Origin: Blastocatellia bacterium
Lineage (GTDB): Bacteria > Acidobacteriota > Blastocatellia > Chloracidobacteriales > JADJPF01
Reading direction: 5' to 3'
NCBI GenBank assembly: GCA_016713405.1
Contig: JADJPF010000020.1
Location: 558,001-622,000, forward strand
Length of the DNA: 64,000 bases
The translations under genes were made by a program, and so were the position numbers. Positions 16,932 through 27,887 of the stretch are shown piece after piece. Numbering within the stretch: position 1 is the first letter of the stretch; each line of letters begins with the position of its first letter. The notes under the pieces are model-generated. The model was not told the DNA's origin, ran no database searches, and worked only from the letters and a program-made list of their open reading frames with translations.

Positions 16932-18497
16932 ATGTCTACAGCTAAAAACACCACAAAAACTACTTATTTAATAAATATTTCTTTAGCAATTTTGTCTGCT
17001 TTAACATTAGTTTTATCATTTCCTAATTTTGAACTCTACTTTTTAGCTTGGTTTTCGCTAATACCGCTACTTTATGCTTTAGTAAGAACTACAAAAACAA
17101 GTTTTGCTTTCCTATTAGGGGAGATATTTGGCATAGGTTATTTTTATGGCACCTGCTATTGGATCACCTACTCAATGATTAATTATGGTGAACTACATCC
17201 ATTAGTTGCTTATTTTCTTGCATTTATACTTGTTGCAATAGTTTCGTTATTTCCTGCGTTATTTTCAGCAATATTTAATTACTCAGTTAAAAGATTTGGA
17301 TTTGAAGCAATTTTATTTGCTCCTTTTATTTGGGTAGCAACTGAGTTTTTACGGCTAAATGTTGCTGGAGTTGGTTGGAATGCTTTGGGATATTCACAAG
17401 GGTTTCAGCCAATGTTGATTTGGCCTGCTCGCTATGGAGGAGTTTCCTTAATTTCAGCATTAATTGTTTTATCTAGTTCGGCCATAGTCCTAATTCTTTA
17501 CAAACGAAGTCGATTAACTATTGCTATATCTAGCCTATCATTACTTTTATGCTTGCTTGTGCCAATAATTGGAAAACTAACCATTAAGGAAATCCCAATT
17601 CCCAAAGAAGCAATAGATGTGGTTGCTGTGCAAGTAGTAGCACCTGTTGGTGTTCCTCAAAATGAGCTTGTAGGAAGCTTAAATCGTCAAATAGGCATGA
17701 GTTTATTAGCTGTAAAAGAGTTAAGAGAAGAAAAAAAAGAACAACAAGACCAAATAATTTTAGTCGCCTGGCCCGAAGCACCTTTTAGTTTTAATTATGA
17801 TGAAGATGAAAACTGGCCTAGAATTTTTGGGCAATTTACTCAGGAAAATAAAATTTATCTTTTAATTAATGCTGTAACTGCTACTAAAGATAAAACAGAT
17901 GATTATAATAGCGTAGTGTTAATTAATCCTAATGGGGAGCGTGTAGGACAATATAATAAAATTCATCTACTTCCATTTGGTGAATATGTTCCTATGCGGG
18001 GCTATTTACCTTTAATAGATAGGATTCCAGCCTTAGCTGGAGATTATAAGTCAGATAATAAATACACAACCATTGATCTAGCTGGTGTAACTATTGGAAC
18101 ATCGATTTGTTTTGAGTCCGTATTTCCTGATATTACTCGTGAAATGTCTAGGGCAGGGGCGCAAACCTTTATTAATGTTGCTAATGATGGTTGGTTTGGA
18201 CAAACTCCAATTTCCCGGCAACACTTAACCCATTTAGTTATGCGTGCAGTAGAAACTAACCGTCCAACACTTAGAGTAACTAATGTTGGGATTTCTGCTT
18301 ATATTGCTGCTAATGGACAGATCAAGGATGAAACTCCAATTTTTGAGCCTGCTGTAAGAAAATGGAAGATTGATAAAGCTGCACAAAAACAGCCTTTAAC
18401 TTTTTATTCAAGATTTGGAGATTTGTTTGCATTTGCTTGTTTGCTAACTAGCTTGCTGTTAATATTAGCCGGTTTTAGAAAAAATAGGAGTAAGTAG
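16932..18497 (+). CDS. lnt: Apolipoprotein N-acyltransferase
   Basis: Inner-membrane enzyme that adds the third acyl chain to lipoproteins. 521 residues. About six hydrophobic segments occupy 1-215; a periplasmic nitrilase-like domain follows (about 225-490) and a last helix ends the protein. The nitrilase triad is visible as Glu in AWPEAPFSF, Lys in YNKIHLLPFGEYVPMRG and Cys in GTSICFESVFPD; NDGWFG is a family block. No clear ribosome site precedes the ATG. It is followed after two bases by prfB, a tight pairing that suggests co-transcription. Confidence 0.96.
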   Translation: MSTAKNTTKTTYLINISLAILSALTLVLSFPNFELYFLAWFSLIPLLYALVRTTKTSFAFLLGEIFGIGYFYGTCYWITYSMINYGELHPLVAYFLAFILVAIVSLFPALFSAIFNYSVKRFGFEAILFAPFIWVATEFLRLNVAGVGWNALGYSQGFQPMLIWPARYGGVSLISALIVLSSSAIVLILYKRSRLTIAISSLSLLLCLLVPIIGKLTIKEIPIPKEAIDVVAVQVVAPVGVPQNELVGSLNRQIGMSLLAVKELREEKKEQQDQIILVAWPEAPFSFNYDEDENWPRIFGQFTQENKIYLLINAVTATKDKTDDYNSVVLINPNGERVGQYNKIHLLPFGEYVPMRGYLPLIDRIPALAGDYKSDNKYTTIDLAGVTIGTSICFESVFPDITREMSRAGAQTFINVANDGWFGQTPISRQHLTHLVMRAVETNRPTLRVTNVGISAYIAANGQIKDETPIFEPAVRKWKIDKAAQKQPLTFYSRFGDLFAFACLLTSLLLILAGFRKNRSK

Positions 18498-18499
18498 TA

Positions 18500-19628
18500 A
18501 TGTTAGACGACTTAAGAGAAAAACTAGAAAATCTTAAAAATAAGGTAGTAGAGCTAAGGAGGTTCCTTTGATGTTGATAGCAAACGCCTTGAATTAGCAG
18601 AAATTGAAACTCAAGCCTCAGCCGTAGATTTTTGGGCTAATCAAGCTCAAGCTCAAAAAGTTTTACAAAAACGCCGCCGATTAGAAACACATATACAACA
18701 AGCAGAAAAATTAACTAGGTTAGTAGAAGACTCAGAAGTTTTATTAGAATTTGCTCAAGAGGACGAAAATTCTCTAAGTGAATTAGGTAAAACCCTTGAT
18801 CAATTGGATAAACTTACTAGCGAAGTAGAAACAGAAATGCTTTTTACAGGAGTTAATGATAGTGCTAATGCAATTGTAGAAATTAAGCCTGGTGCAGGTG
18901 GAACGGATGCTCAAGACTGGGCAGAAATGATGCTAAGAATGTATTTGCGTTGGGCCGAGCGCAAAGGCTTTAAGACGGAAATCTTAGACCAACAAGCAGG
19001 CAAAGAAGCTGGTATCAAATCAGTCACCTTTACTGTTACGGGTGATTATTCTTATGGACTTCTAAAATCAGAAATGGGAGTTCACCGCCTAGTACGTAAC
19101 TCTCCTTTTAATGCTGGTCATAGTCGGGAAACAAGTTTTGCTTCTGTTGATGTTACTCCAGAAATAGACGACGATATTGAGATAGAAATTAATGAAAAAG
19201 ATATTCGCATAGATACTTATAGATCTTCTGGTGCAGGCGGCCAACACGTTAATACAACAGATTCAGCCGTTAGAATTACACATTTTCCTACAGGCATAGT
19301 AGTTAGCTGTCAAAATCAACGTTCCCAACATCAAAACCGCGAGGTAGCCTTTAAGATTTTGCGCTCTCGTCTCTATGAACTAGAAATGCAAAAGAAACGC
19401 GAAGAAATTGCTAGACAAGAAGCTGCAAAAATGGATATTAGTTTTGGCTCACAAATTAGAAACTATGTTTTACAACCTTATCGACTAGTTAAAGATACTC
19501 GTACACGTTATGAAACTGGCGATGTAGACGCGGTGTTAGATGGGGAAATAAATGCTTTTATTAATGAGTATTTGCTACAAAATTCACGTCAGCAACAGCA
19601 AGTAGATGTTGTTGTAACAGAAAAATAA
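18500..19628 (+). CDS. prfB: Peptide chain release factor 2, with programmed +1 frameshift
   Basis: Releases the chain at UGA and UAA. An ATG at 18500 opens a 23-codon zero frame ending CTT-TGA (18566-18571). A +1 shift skips one T and continues as DVDSKRLELAEIETQ to the stop at 19628, giving 375 residues. The RF2 anticodon tripeptide SPF (in VRNSPFNAGHSRE) and the peptidyl-hydrolysis GGQ (in SSGAGGQHVNTTDSAV) are both present. The shift is autoregulated: low RF2 favours it. The gene lies two bases after lnt and ends at a bidirectional terminator. Confidence 0.97.
18557..18571 (+). promoter_or_regulatory. prfB programmed frameshift site
   Basis: An internal Shine-Dalgarno AGGAGG (18557-18562), three bases, then the slippery CTT and the UGA stop (18566-18571). 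The order and spacing are as in the classic RF2 site. The base after the stop is T rather than the usual C. Confidence 0.93.
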
Positions 19629-19629
19629 T

Positions 19630-19661
19630 AAAAGCTCTAAATCCTAGAATTTAGAGCTTTT
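19630..19661. terminator. Bidirectional terminator between prfB and the transglycosylase
   Basis: A 13-bp perfect stem (19630-19642 with 19649-19661) with an AAAA arm on one side and TTTT on the other, so it can serve both convergent genes. Confidence 0.88.
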
Positions 19662-19675
19662 AGAGATCTTAAAGC

Positions 19676-21934
19676 TTATTTTTGGGCTGTTTGGCTTTTT
19701 CCATAAATGCGTTTATATTGTTGACTGTTACGAATTACACCAAAGACATAAAGGCGTGTCTCTGTAATAGGTATTGATTCTACCCAATCTTCTATATTGC
19801 TTGTAGGTAAAGTAGTTAGCCACTTGCTAACACGCCCTGGGCCACCATTATAAGCTGCTGCTGCATATTCAATCTTTCCATATTTATCCAACATTTCAGC
19901 TAAATAAGCTGTCCCTAGCTGAATATTTAATTTTGGATTATAAAGCTGTTCGTTAGTGATTTTACCTGCACCTTGTTTACGTGCAACTAATTGACCTGTT
20001 GAAGGAAGTAGCTGCATTAAACCTAGAGCATTAGCACGAGACTTGGCCCTAGGGTCAAAAACCGACTCTTGGCGAATTAAACCTGCCACCGTGTAAGGGT
20101 CAAGTCCATGTCGTTTAGCTTCAGTTTGAATAGTTTCCCACTCAATTAACGGGAAGAAAATATCATAAACTTCCTGAGAAACTTCATCACCCTGATAAAT
20201 ACTGTAGTCTGGATGTGCTTTCTTTAAGGTATCAACAGCACGGAAATTTTCTCCACGATCTCGATAAATAGCGGCTTGAGCAAAATTAACTTTATGTGAG
20301 GTAGGGAATTCCTTACGCACAAACTCGATTTCACTAAAAGCTTGGTCATCTAGTCCTATTTCATGCAATTGCTCTGCTTTTTTCAAGTAGGGGACAACTT
20401 TGTCTGTTGCTGTTTCAGGTAAAGGGCTAGCAGGTTTTAAGTTTTCGATGGCTCTGGCTAACTGTGAACCTTCAGCAGCCTTTTGAGCTTTAACACCTTG
20501 TTTTTTTAGTTGACCTAAGTATTGCTCTGTTAAATAGCCATAGTAGTTATATTTATAGCGTTTTAACAAGGCTTCATAAAGAGCTACAGCTTTAGAGGGT
20601 TGACCAGCTTTTTCAGCATTACGAGCAGCCCAAAAGATGGCAGGGCCACGAAAATCAGTATTAGGAATATTAGCTAAATGTTCTACAAGTGCTTCACTTG
20701 CTTCTGCATATCTTTTTTGTTGATGTATTTTCCATGCAGGCTTATAAGAAATTTCGTCAGCTTCTTTAGAATTTGGATAATTTTGGATTAATTGATTTCG
20801 ATAACGTGTTGCTAAAGATTCATTAGCAATTTGATAGTATTCAACCATTGCTCCTAGCAGGCTTGCAGCTTGTTCCGAGCTAGGTTTTAGGGTTGTTAAA
20901 ACTTGGTTTGCAACCTCGGCAAACTGTCCCATTTGTTTTTGTTTTAAGTAACTATTGGCTAAATAATAACGAGCTTGTAAATAATCTTCTTTATTGCTAT
21001 TAGAAACATTTTGTAGTGGTGTAACAGCCTCGCGGAAACGGTTGAGTTTATAGAAGCTAATTCCTAACTCTAGCTCATTATTTGCGCTAACGGCTTGGTT
21101 TGGAAAATTAGTTTTTAAGCTGGTGTAAGTTTCTGTTGTACGGGCATATTGACCTGCTCGAAAAAGTTCTTGTGCGCGAGTTTGATAAAGCTCATAAGAG
21201 GATTTACTAGTTTCTGGTAGATATTTTTGTTCTATAAGTCGTTTTTCAGCTAAATCCGCTTCGCTACTTTGAGGGACTTGGAAATAAAGTTTTTTATAAA
21301 ACTCTACTGCTAAATCAGTTTTTTGTAGTTTCTCATAAGCTTGAGCCGTTAGGAATAAAGCTGTTGCGTCTTTGCTATCAGTTAGCCGACTAAGTTTTTT
21401 AATTGCTGTGTTAGCATCGTTTAATTGATTTAATGTTATTTCTCCAACAGCTATTTCAGCATTTCGAGCAAGTAGGGAATCGGGATATTTTTCTGCTAAT
21501 TGGCTAAAGGTCGCAATAGCTTTATTAAATTCTCCTATTTCACGATAAGAGCGACCTTGATAATAAAGTGCATAATCGCTTAAAACGCTTCCTTGACTGA
21601 TAAAATCAGCATCAAAAAGCTTTGCACTTACAGAAAAATCACTTTTGTTATAATGTAAATACCCTCGTAAAAACCGAGCTAAAGAACCTGTTTTTGAATT
21701 AGGAAACTTTTCCTCTAATCTAATTAAGTCTTGATCTGTAGGATTACCATTACTAGCAACTACTAGTTGTCGTATTTGTTCAGTTGAACCAACAATGCGT
21801 TTTCTATCTGCTTCGGCTGGGGAAGATGCGCTATATTTTAGTAAAAATGCAGAAAATACGGCTAGAATAACTACTGGCAGTAAAATAGCATAATAAAATT
21901 TAGATGAACGAATTAAGGAAAATATTTTTTGCAT
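19676..21934 (-). CDS. Lytic transglycosylase, Slt70-like with TPR-like repeats
   Basis: Periplasmic enzyme that cleaves peptidoglycan glycan strands to anhydromuropeptides. 752 residues: an N-terminal membrane anchor (about 12-32), a long superhelical TPR-like region (about 70-560), and a C-terminal SLT domain (about 590-740). The catalytic Glu is in GLIRQESVFDPRAKS; GLMQLLP and AAAAYNGGPGRVSKW are the GLMQ and AYNGG motifs. Longer than E. coli Slt70 (about 645). It faces prfB across a shared terminator. No ribosome site stands out. Confidence 0.93.
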   Translation of the reverse strand: MQKIFSLIRSSKFYYAILLPVVILAVFSAFLLKYSASSPAEADRKRIVGSTEQIRQLVVASNGNPTDQDLIRLEEKFPNSKTGSLARFLRGYLHYNKSDFSVSAKLFDADFISQGSVLSDYALYYQGRSYREIGEFNKAIATFSQLAEKYPDSLLARNAEIAVGEITLNQLNDANTAIKKLSRLTDSKDATALFLTAQAYEKLQKTDLAVEFYKKLYFQVPQSSEADLAEKRLIEQKYLPETSKSSYELYQTRAQELFRAGQYARTTETYTSLKTNFPNQAVSANNELELGISFYKLNRFREAVTPLQNVSNSNKEDYLQARYYLANSYLKQKQMGQFAEVANQVLTTLKPSSEQAASLLGAMVEYYQIANESLATRYRNQLIQNYPNSKEADEISYKPAWKIHQQKRYAEASEALVEHLANIPNTDFRGPAIFWAARNAEKAGQPSKAVALYEALLKRYKYNYYGYLTEQYLGQLKKQGVKAQKAAEGSQLARAIENLKPASPLPETATDKVVPYLKKAEQLHEIGLDDQAFSEIEFVRKEFPTSHKVNFAQAAIYRDRGENFRAVDTLKKAHPDYSIYQGDEVSQEVYDIFFPLIEWETIQTEAKRHGLDPYTVAGLIRQESVFDPRAKSRANALGLMQLLPSTGQLVARKQGAGKITNEQLYNPKLNIQLGTAYLAEMLDKYGKIEYAAAAYNGGPGRVSKWLTTLPTSNIEDWVESIPITETRLYVFGVIRNSQQYKRIYGKSQTAQK

Positions 21935-22460
21935 ATTAAACCCTTGTCACTAAAATAACTACTTAAGTAGTTAGGAGGAAAATTATTAATTATAATTTAT
22001 TGGCTTTATTTTGTTAATTTTGGCTTATGTTCTGGTAAATGTGCAATGAGTTTGTGTATTAGTTTTGGTGTTTTTAAGTTAGAGAAAGCAAACCACGAAG
22101 TGTACAAAAAGCATGAAGAAAAAGCCTCTTAAACCTCATGTTTTTAGTAAACTTCGTGGGTAGTTGGCTGCGGTAAAATTAAAAGCTTTGTCAAAACTTT
22201 CCTAGCGTGCAAGCTACATTTTTTATTGTGGCATTCCACAGTTTAGATAAAAAGTTTGCTATAAATACACTGTAAACTAACTAATCAAATATTTTTAATT
22301 CTAAAACCTTAAAAGAGCATAAGATATATAACTTAGGCTATCAAGCTTAGGAATGTCTTTGCTTATCTTGTTTATTTACTCCATATTACTTGTATTATTG
22401 CTATTTTCCTTTTCCTATTATTTTCTATTTCTTTTTTGTATTTTATCACTGCTTATTTAT
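21935..22460. other. Non-coding stretch with an inverted repeat
   Basis: No gene is seen in about 525 bases. It holds the upstream region of the transglycosylase, a long palindromic element at 22092-22161, and AT-rich sequence without recognisable motifs. Confidence 0.6.
22092..22161. repeat. Long imperfect inverted repeat (CCACGAAG-type)
   Basis: The left arm starts ACCACGAAGTGTAC (22092) and the right arm ends with its near complement ACTTCGTGGGT (22151-22161). The arms are about 27 bases with a few mismatches and flank a loop of about 15. Could be a MITE or REP-type element; one copy is seen here. Confidence 0.5.
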
Positions 22461-23804
22461 TTAGGCTTGATTTTGATAATAAGCAGCTAATTTTTCAAAT
22501 ATTTGGTCTAAAGAATCCGTAATAACCCGAGGGCCAACTATTTCTTGAGACTCAAAAATAAAACGCCCTGTTTGCCAGCTAATTAGTGAAAATAGTGCTG
22601 TTTCTCCATTGATTGCTTCATATTGAGCATCTGTAATCCAACCTTCTTGAAAAGAAATAGAACCAGATGCTTCATCATTAATTAAAGTTAGTAGCCCAGT
22701 TTTAGCCATATATTCCAACATTCTTAGTAGGTGTGGCATAGGAATAGTACCTAATCTGCCTGATAATTCTGCTTGATCTGGATATAAAGTGGTTGAAGAA
22801 GAGGCATTTTTTTGCCATTGGCGCAGAAGAAGTTTTTTAGTACGTGCAGCAAGTTCGGAAATAACAAAGGGTTTAACCCAATAATCTTCTACACCTTTGC
22901 TAAAAGCAGCTAGCTTTTCATCTTCTTGACCACGAGAACTAAGGCAAACAAAAGGAATATTTTGAGTTTCAGGATTTTCTTGTAATTTAGCAAAAAACTG
23001 GCTTCCATCCATTTGAGGCATTAGTAAGTCAGAAATAATCAAGTGGGGTTTCCAACTAGATACAGTTTGTAAGGCTTCTGTCCCATTACTAGCTGTAGAG
23101 GATTGACAGCCAATAGAGCGAAGCATTGCAGTCAAAATTTTGCAAACACTTTGATCATCATCTACTACTAAAACCCGCATGGGAGCAAAAATAGCTTTTT
23201 CTGCTGGAAGGGTGACAGGGACTTTGGATGCTGTATAACCGGGTAAAGTAGCAATTAATTGAGTTGGTTTAGGAGAGTTTTCTTCTACCCAAGTTCCCCG
23301 CGCACCCTGGGCCCAAGTTTCGTCTTTTTCACCAATCATTTCCCTAAGTTCTTTTCGGTAAATAGCATCTTTTTCACCTAAAGCAGGAAGGTTAATTACA
23401 AAGCCTCGAGCCGCTTCTTTTTGGTTAATCTCCAAGTAAATTTCAATTATTTGTCGGGCCGCTTTATAAGCTTCTTCAAACTGTCCTGTAACATGATAGG
23501 TTTTTTCTATGTCTTTTAAAATTGTAGCGCGTTCTGTTTGGTCAGCTAAGCGTTCAGCTTTGCGAAAGTATGCTATTGATAATGCTGTTTGAGGGCTTTT
23601 TTGGTAAATTCTACCTAAAGTAGAAAAATGCTGTATAGCCTCCCTATTTAACCCATGATTTTCACAAGCAATGCCTAATTGCCGCAAGATTTCTGGGTCA
23701 TTAGGTTTATTTTGTAATTGGTGCTTTAATTCTATTATCTCTTTAGGTACTTTTGCGTCAGTTGGTGCAGCGTTTTGTTGTTTAAATTTATCAAATAAGG
23801 ACAT
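22461..23804 (-). CDS. TPR - receiver - DUF4388 response regulator
   Basis: 447 residues. TPR-like helices fill about 20-150. A response-regulator receiver covers about 209-330 (MRVLVVDDD, phospho-acceptor Asp259 in IISDLLMPQMDG, and Lys in DYWVKPF). A DUF4388/PATAN-like domain covers about 350-440 (LSGRLGTIPMPHLLRMLEY and GWITDAQYEAINGETALFSL). Such proteins relay phosphorylation to protein partners rather than DNA. It lies 31 bases after a hybrid histidine kinase on the same strand, its likely phosphodonor (inference). Confidence 0.88.
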   Translation of the reverse strand: MSLFDKFKQQNAAPTDAKVPKEIIELKHQLQNKPNDPEILRQLGIACENHGLNREAIQHFSTLGRIYQKSPQTALSIAYFRKAERLADQTERATILKDIEKTYHVTGQFEEAYKAARQIIEIYLEINQKEAARGFVINLPALGEKDAIYRKELREMIGEKDETWAQGARGTWVEENSPKPTQLIATLPGYTASKVPVTLPAEKAIFAPMRVLVVDDDQSVCKILTAMLRSIGCQSSTASNGTEALQTVSSWKPHLIISDLLMPQMDGSQFFAKLQENPETQNIPFVCLSSRGQEDEKLAAFSKGVEDYWVKPFVISELAARTKKLLLRQWQKNASSSTTLYPDQAELSGRLGTIPMPHLLRMLEYMAKTGLLTLINDEASGSISFQEGWITDAQYEAINGETALFSLISWQTGRFIFESQEIVGPRVITDSLDQIFEKLAAYYQNQA

Positions 23805-23835
23805 AAAAACCTTTCCTAAGAATTACTAGTAAATA

Positions 23836-26445
23836 TTAAGCTAAATCCAAGTGAGCAATTTTTTCTCTTTCGTGTAATAATACACTTTCTGCACGTATAA
23901 ATTCCATTTCTAGTTGAAGTAAAAGATTTTCTAATCCTTCAAAAGATTTGTTTTTACAACGTTGTTCTATTTCTGCACAAATTTTCATCATTTGGTTTGC
24001 TCCAAGTGATCCAGAACTCCCTTTAATGTATGAGCAACTCGGCGAACCTCTACAAAGTCAGACTGTTGCAAAGCATTACGCAAAATATCTAGTTTTTTTG
24101 GTGCATCTTTAACAAACATATCAATTAGTTCTAGTAAAAGGTTAGGTTCTCCAGGAACCTGTATTTGTAGCAAGCTTTCTATAACACTTAAATCTATAGG
24201 AGGTAACATAGTTAGTTCACTTAGTTTATTAGTTAGTTTACTAGTTAAATGTTCAGTGGTTTTACGAGCTAATTTTTCTGTAGGCAGTTGATAGCAGCGT
24301 TTTAGTACAGCTTGTAATTGCTCTATTTTAACAGGCTTACTAATATAATCATCCATACCGGCTTCTAAGCAATTTTCTCGGTCTCCTTGCATTACACTAG
24401 CAGTCATAGCAATTATTCTAGGTTTATGATTAGTATAGTTTTGACGAATTTCTCGAGTAGCTGTTAAACCGTCCATTTCAGGCATTTGTAAATCCATTAA
24501 AATTACATCATAGTTTTGACGAGCTAAAGAATATAATACTTCTAACCCATTGGCTGCTATATCAGCACGATACCCCATTTTTTCAAGCATTCGTAAGGTT
24601 ACTTTTTTGATTTACTACATTATCTTCTGCAACAAGTATTCTTAGCGGATGTTTTAAGGCCATTTCATAATCTATTTGAAGTAATGTGTTTGTATGTCGG
24701 GATTTAATAGGTAAATTAGAGAAAATATTAGTAAATACTTCATATAAATGTTGAGGGTTAAAAGGTTTAGTTAATGAACCTGCTATTATTGCATTTAATT
24801 GTGAAGTAGGTTTATCAGGACTTACTAAAGCTAGAAGAGGTATATTTTCTTTTAGTTGGCTAAGAAAATACTGGTAGTTATCAACTTCTGTATCAATCAC
24901 TACAATATCAAATAATGAGCCATCACGTAGCCAATAAATTGCTTCATCTACAAGTGTTGTTGCACGTGGGTGCATACCCCAAGCAACAGCTTGTTGTTGT
25001 AACAAATATTGATCTACTGGATCATCAACAATCATTAATAGCCGTTTATCTACTAAAATATTTTCTACTTCACCATGAGTAAATTCATCATCCGTTACTT
25101 TTGCCAAAATAGTGAAATGAAAAGTAGCTCCAGACCCTACTTGGCTTTCTACCCAAATATTTCCCCCCATTAGTTCACAAAGTAATTTACTAATAGCTAA
25201 ACCTAGACCTGTACCACCATATTTTCGAGTTGTAGAAGTGTCTAGTTGAGAAAATGCTTGGAATAATTTATTTACCCTATCAGGAGCAATACCAATACCA
25301 TTGTCTTTAACAGAGAATTGTATTTTATAAATATTGTAACTATCTTTTTCTAAACAAGAACTAGCTTGTAAAGGTTGTTCTAAAAGACTGGCTTTAACTA
25401 AAATAGATACTTCTCCAACCTTAGTAAACTTAACAGCATTACTTAATAAATTAACTAGGATTTGACGAAGCCTAGCTATATCACCTAGTATAATTCTTGG
25501 GGTAAGAGGGTCAATAGAATAAGTTAAATTTAAGCCTTTTTCTGCTGCTTTAGGTGCTATTAATACCAAAGATTCCTCAATACAATCTTTAATATCAAAA
25601 GGAGCTTGCTCAAGCTGTAATTTGCCAGCTTCAATCTTAGAAAAATCTAAAATGTCATTGATAATTGTTAAAAGAGCATCACCACTACTACGAATTGTTG
25701 CTACATAATCTTTTTGTTCTTCTGAAAGGCTTGTATCTAATAAAAGCCCAGTCATACCAATAACAGCATTCATAGGGGTACGAATTTCATGGCTCATATT
25801 TGCTAGAAATTCTGATTTAACCCTTACAGCCATTTCTGCTGTCTCTTTGGCTTTTTGTAGTTCTTTATGAACTTGTTTTTGTTCACTAATATCAGTAGCA
25901 ATGCTTAAGAATCCAAGTGAATTTCCTAAATTATCCTTTAATGCAGTAACTGATAAATTAACGGTTAGGGTTTGATTATTTTTCTTAATATATGTCCATT
26001 CTCTAGCTTCTTGTTTACCTTGACGAGCATATTCAGTTAAAACATTTACTCCTGTGATTTTATGATGGAACTTATGACTTAATTCTTGTCCGCGCAAATT
26101 AATTTCTGAGCTTAAATGAAAAATTGTTAATTCTTTTCCTATTACTTCTTCAGAATTATAAGCTAGCATTTTCTCTGCGCCAGAATTGAAAATAGAAATA
26201 ACTCCATTAACATCTGTAATAATAATTGCTACTAAGGAAGCTGCTTCTAGTATGGAAGTAATATTAGCTAAAGGGTTAAATTTTGTGCTTAAGCTATTTT
26301 CTGAGGCTTTAGAAAAATTTGAGCTAGATAATTGCGTTTCTAAAATTTTGCCCTTAGATTTATTTTTTGATAGTTTGGTGACACATCGACGTAATTTTTT
26401 TAGTTCTAAAATTAGCTGTTTTTTGGTTTTTTTACTCTCCCTCAT
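23836..26445 (-). CDS. Hybrid histidine kinase (PAS-HisKA-HATPase-REC-REC-HPt), two frameshifts
   Basis: BarA-like phosphorelay sensor without obvious membrane helices. From 26445: a charged coiled N-tail, PAS (about 70-190), HisKA with the phospho-His in NMSHEIRTPMNAVIGM, HATPase (NAVKF, GTGLGLAISKLL), a degenerate receiver, then a receiver split by one extra A in the run at 24603-24608. Dropping it restores NVVNQKVTLRMLEKMGYRA. The receiver Asp is in VILMDLQMPEMDG. The HPt domain has AHTLKG, where one missing base near 24020 shifts the frame; restoring it gives SSGSLGANQMMKICAEIEQR and a stop at 23836. The two shifts cancel, about 869 residues in all. Both sit by homopolymers, so indel errors are likely. 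Confidence 0.85.
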
Positions 26446-26527
26446 ACAGCTTGTCCTTTGAAAAAAGTTAATCTCAATAACATAATGTGTTTCTTAATTT
26501 TTTATTTAAGTACAAAATTAAATACTA

Positions 26528-27870
26528 TTAAGGATTTTGTGTTAAGTATAGGGCTAATGTTATTATTAATAATCCAAATAACACTCCTACTGTGATGATA
26601 AGAAATTTAACTTGTTTTTCGCTTGTTTCCCTAGGACTTATTGATGATTGATGAACTTCTCTTGAAAAAGAATCACTATTCATACTATTCATAGAATTTG
26701 AGTTTATAGATGGAGAAGAATCAATTTCACTAGGCTGAGGGATTTTATTTAAGGGAGGAACTTGAGTAATAGGAGAGTTAATAGCAATAATATTACTAGG
26801 CTTAGTTGCTGTATTATTTATAGTAGCTATTTCAGCTATGGGGGAAAGATTAGGTGTTTGTTCTAGCGAATTATTTGAAAAAGATAAATCTTTTTGTGAG
26901 ATACTATATTCTTGTCTTAGTTCTGAAATCATTCCTTGATCTAGGACAGGTTGTGTTGCTTGAGAATATTCTAAGCTAATCTCAAAAACAGCTTTTTGGA
27001 AATTATCAAATAACTCTTTTGCTGTTTGGTAGCGTTTGCGAGGATCTCTAGATAAAGCAGTTTGTAGAACAACGTCTAAAACTTTAGGGATAAAAGGAAA
27101 TTTCTGTGATGCTACAGGGGGATCTTGGTTAATTTTGATCGCTAATATTTGCCTAACATTATTACTTTCTATAGGCATTTTGCCTGTAAGCATTTGATAA
27201 AGAATAATACCAAGGCTATAAATATCAGCCGTTGGGCCTAGTTGTTGACCAATAATTTGTTCTGGAGACATATAATAGGAGTACCACAAGCTTCTCCCAT
27301 AGCTGTAAGGTTAGAACCCGCAGTAATTTCACTATCTGGTTGCAAGAGTTTTACTAAACCAAAATCTACCAGTTTAATAACTTCTTTTCCTTGGCTGTCT
27401 TTAGCTAATAACACATTAGCAGGTTTTAAGTCTCTATGCAGTATATTGCGTTTATGTGCAGTATCAAGTGCTTCTGAAAGAGGTCGCAGTATTTCTAAAG
27501 CACGCATAACATTAAGTGGGGATGAGTGGGTGATGTATTCATCTAAGGTTTTTCCTTCGATAAACTCCATAGCCATAAATAAAATACCTTCTGGAGTTTC
27601 CCCAAATTCATGAACTTTTACAATATTAGGGTGAGATAAAAGCGATCCTACTTTAGCTTCTCTTTGAAAACGCTTAACAAAAACACTATTAGCTGTTAAG
27701 TGGGGGGAGATAACTTTAATTGCTACTACTTCATTAGTACTTACTTGAACACCACGAAACACAGCACCCATCCCACCTAGAGCTACTTGGCTATCGATGC
27801 GATAGGTTTGGTTTAATAGCTTACCTAGAAGGCTATTAAAGTAACTAATTTGTCCAGTTTTACCACTCAT
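26528..27870 (-). CDS. Serine/threonine protein kinase with C-terminal membrane helix, frameshifted
   Basis: Pkn2/PknB-type kinase, about 447 residues. The N-lobe has LGGMGAVFRG and VAIKVI; the catalytic loop is HRDLKPANVLL and the metal site VDFGLVK. One base is missing near 27277; adding a T joins CGTP to YYMSPEQIIGQQLG, the normal activation-segment end, and the kinase continues with ADIYSLGIILYQMLTGKMP. A low-complexity Ser/Asn/Pro linker leads to a transmembrane helix at the very C-terminus. No extracellular sensor domain follows the helix. It lies 17 bases after another kinase gene on the same strand. Confidence 0.87.
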
Positions 27871-27887
27871 TTGAGTTTACCACTCAT

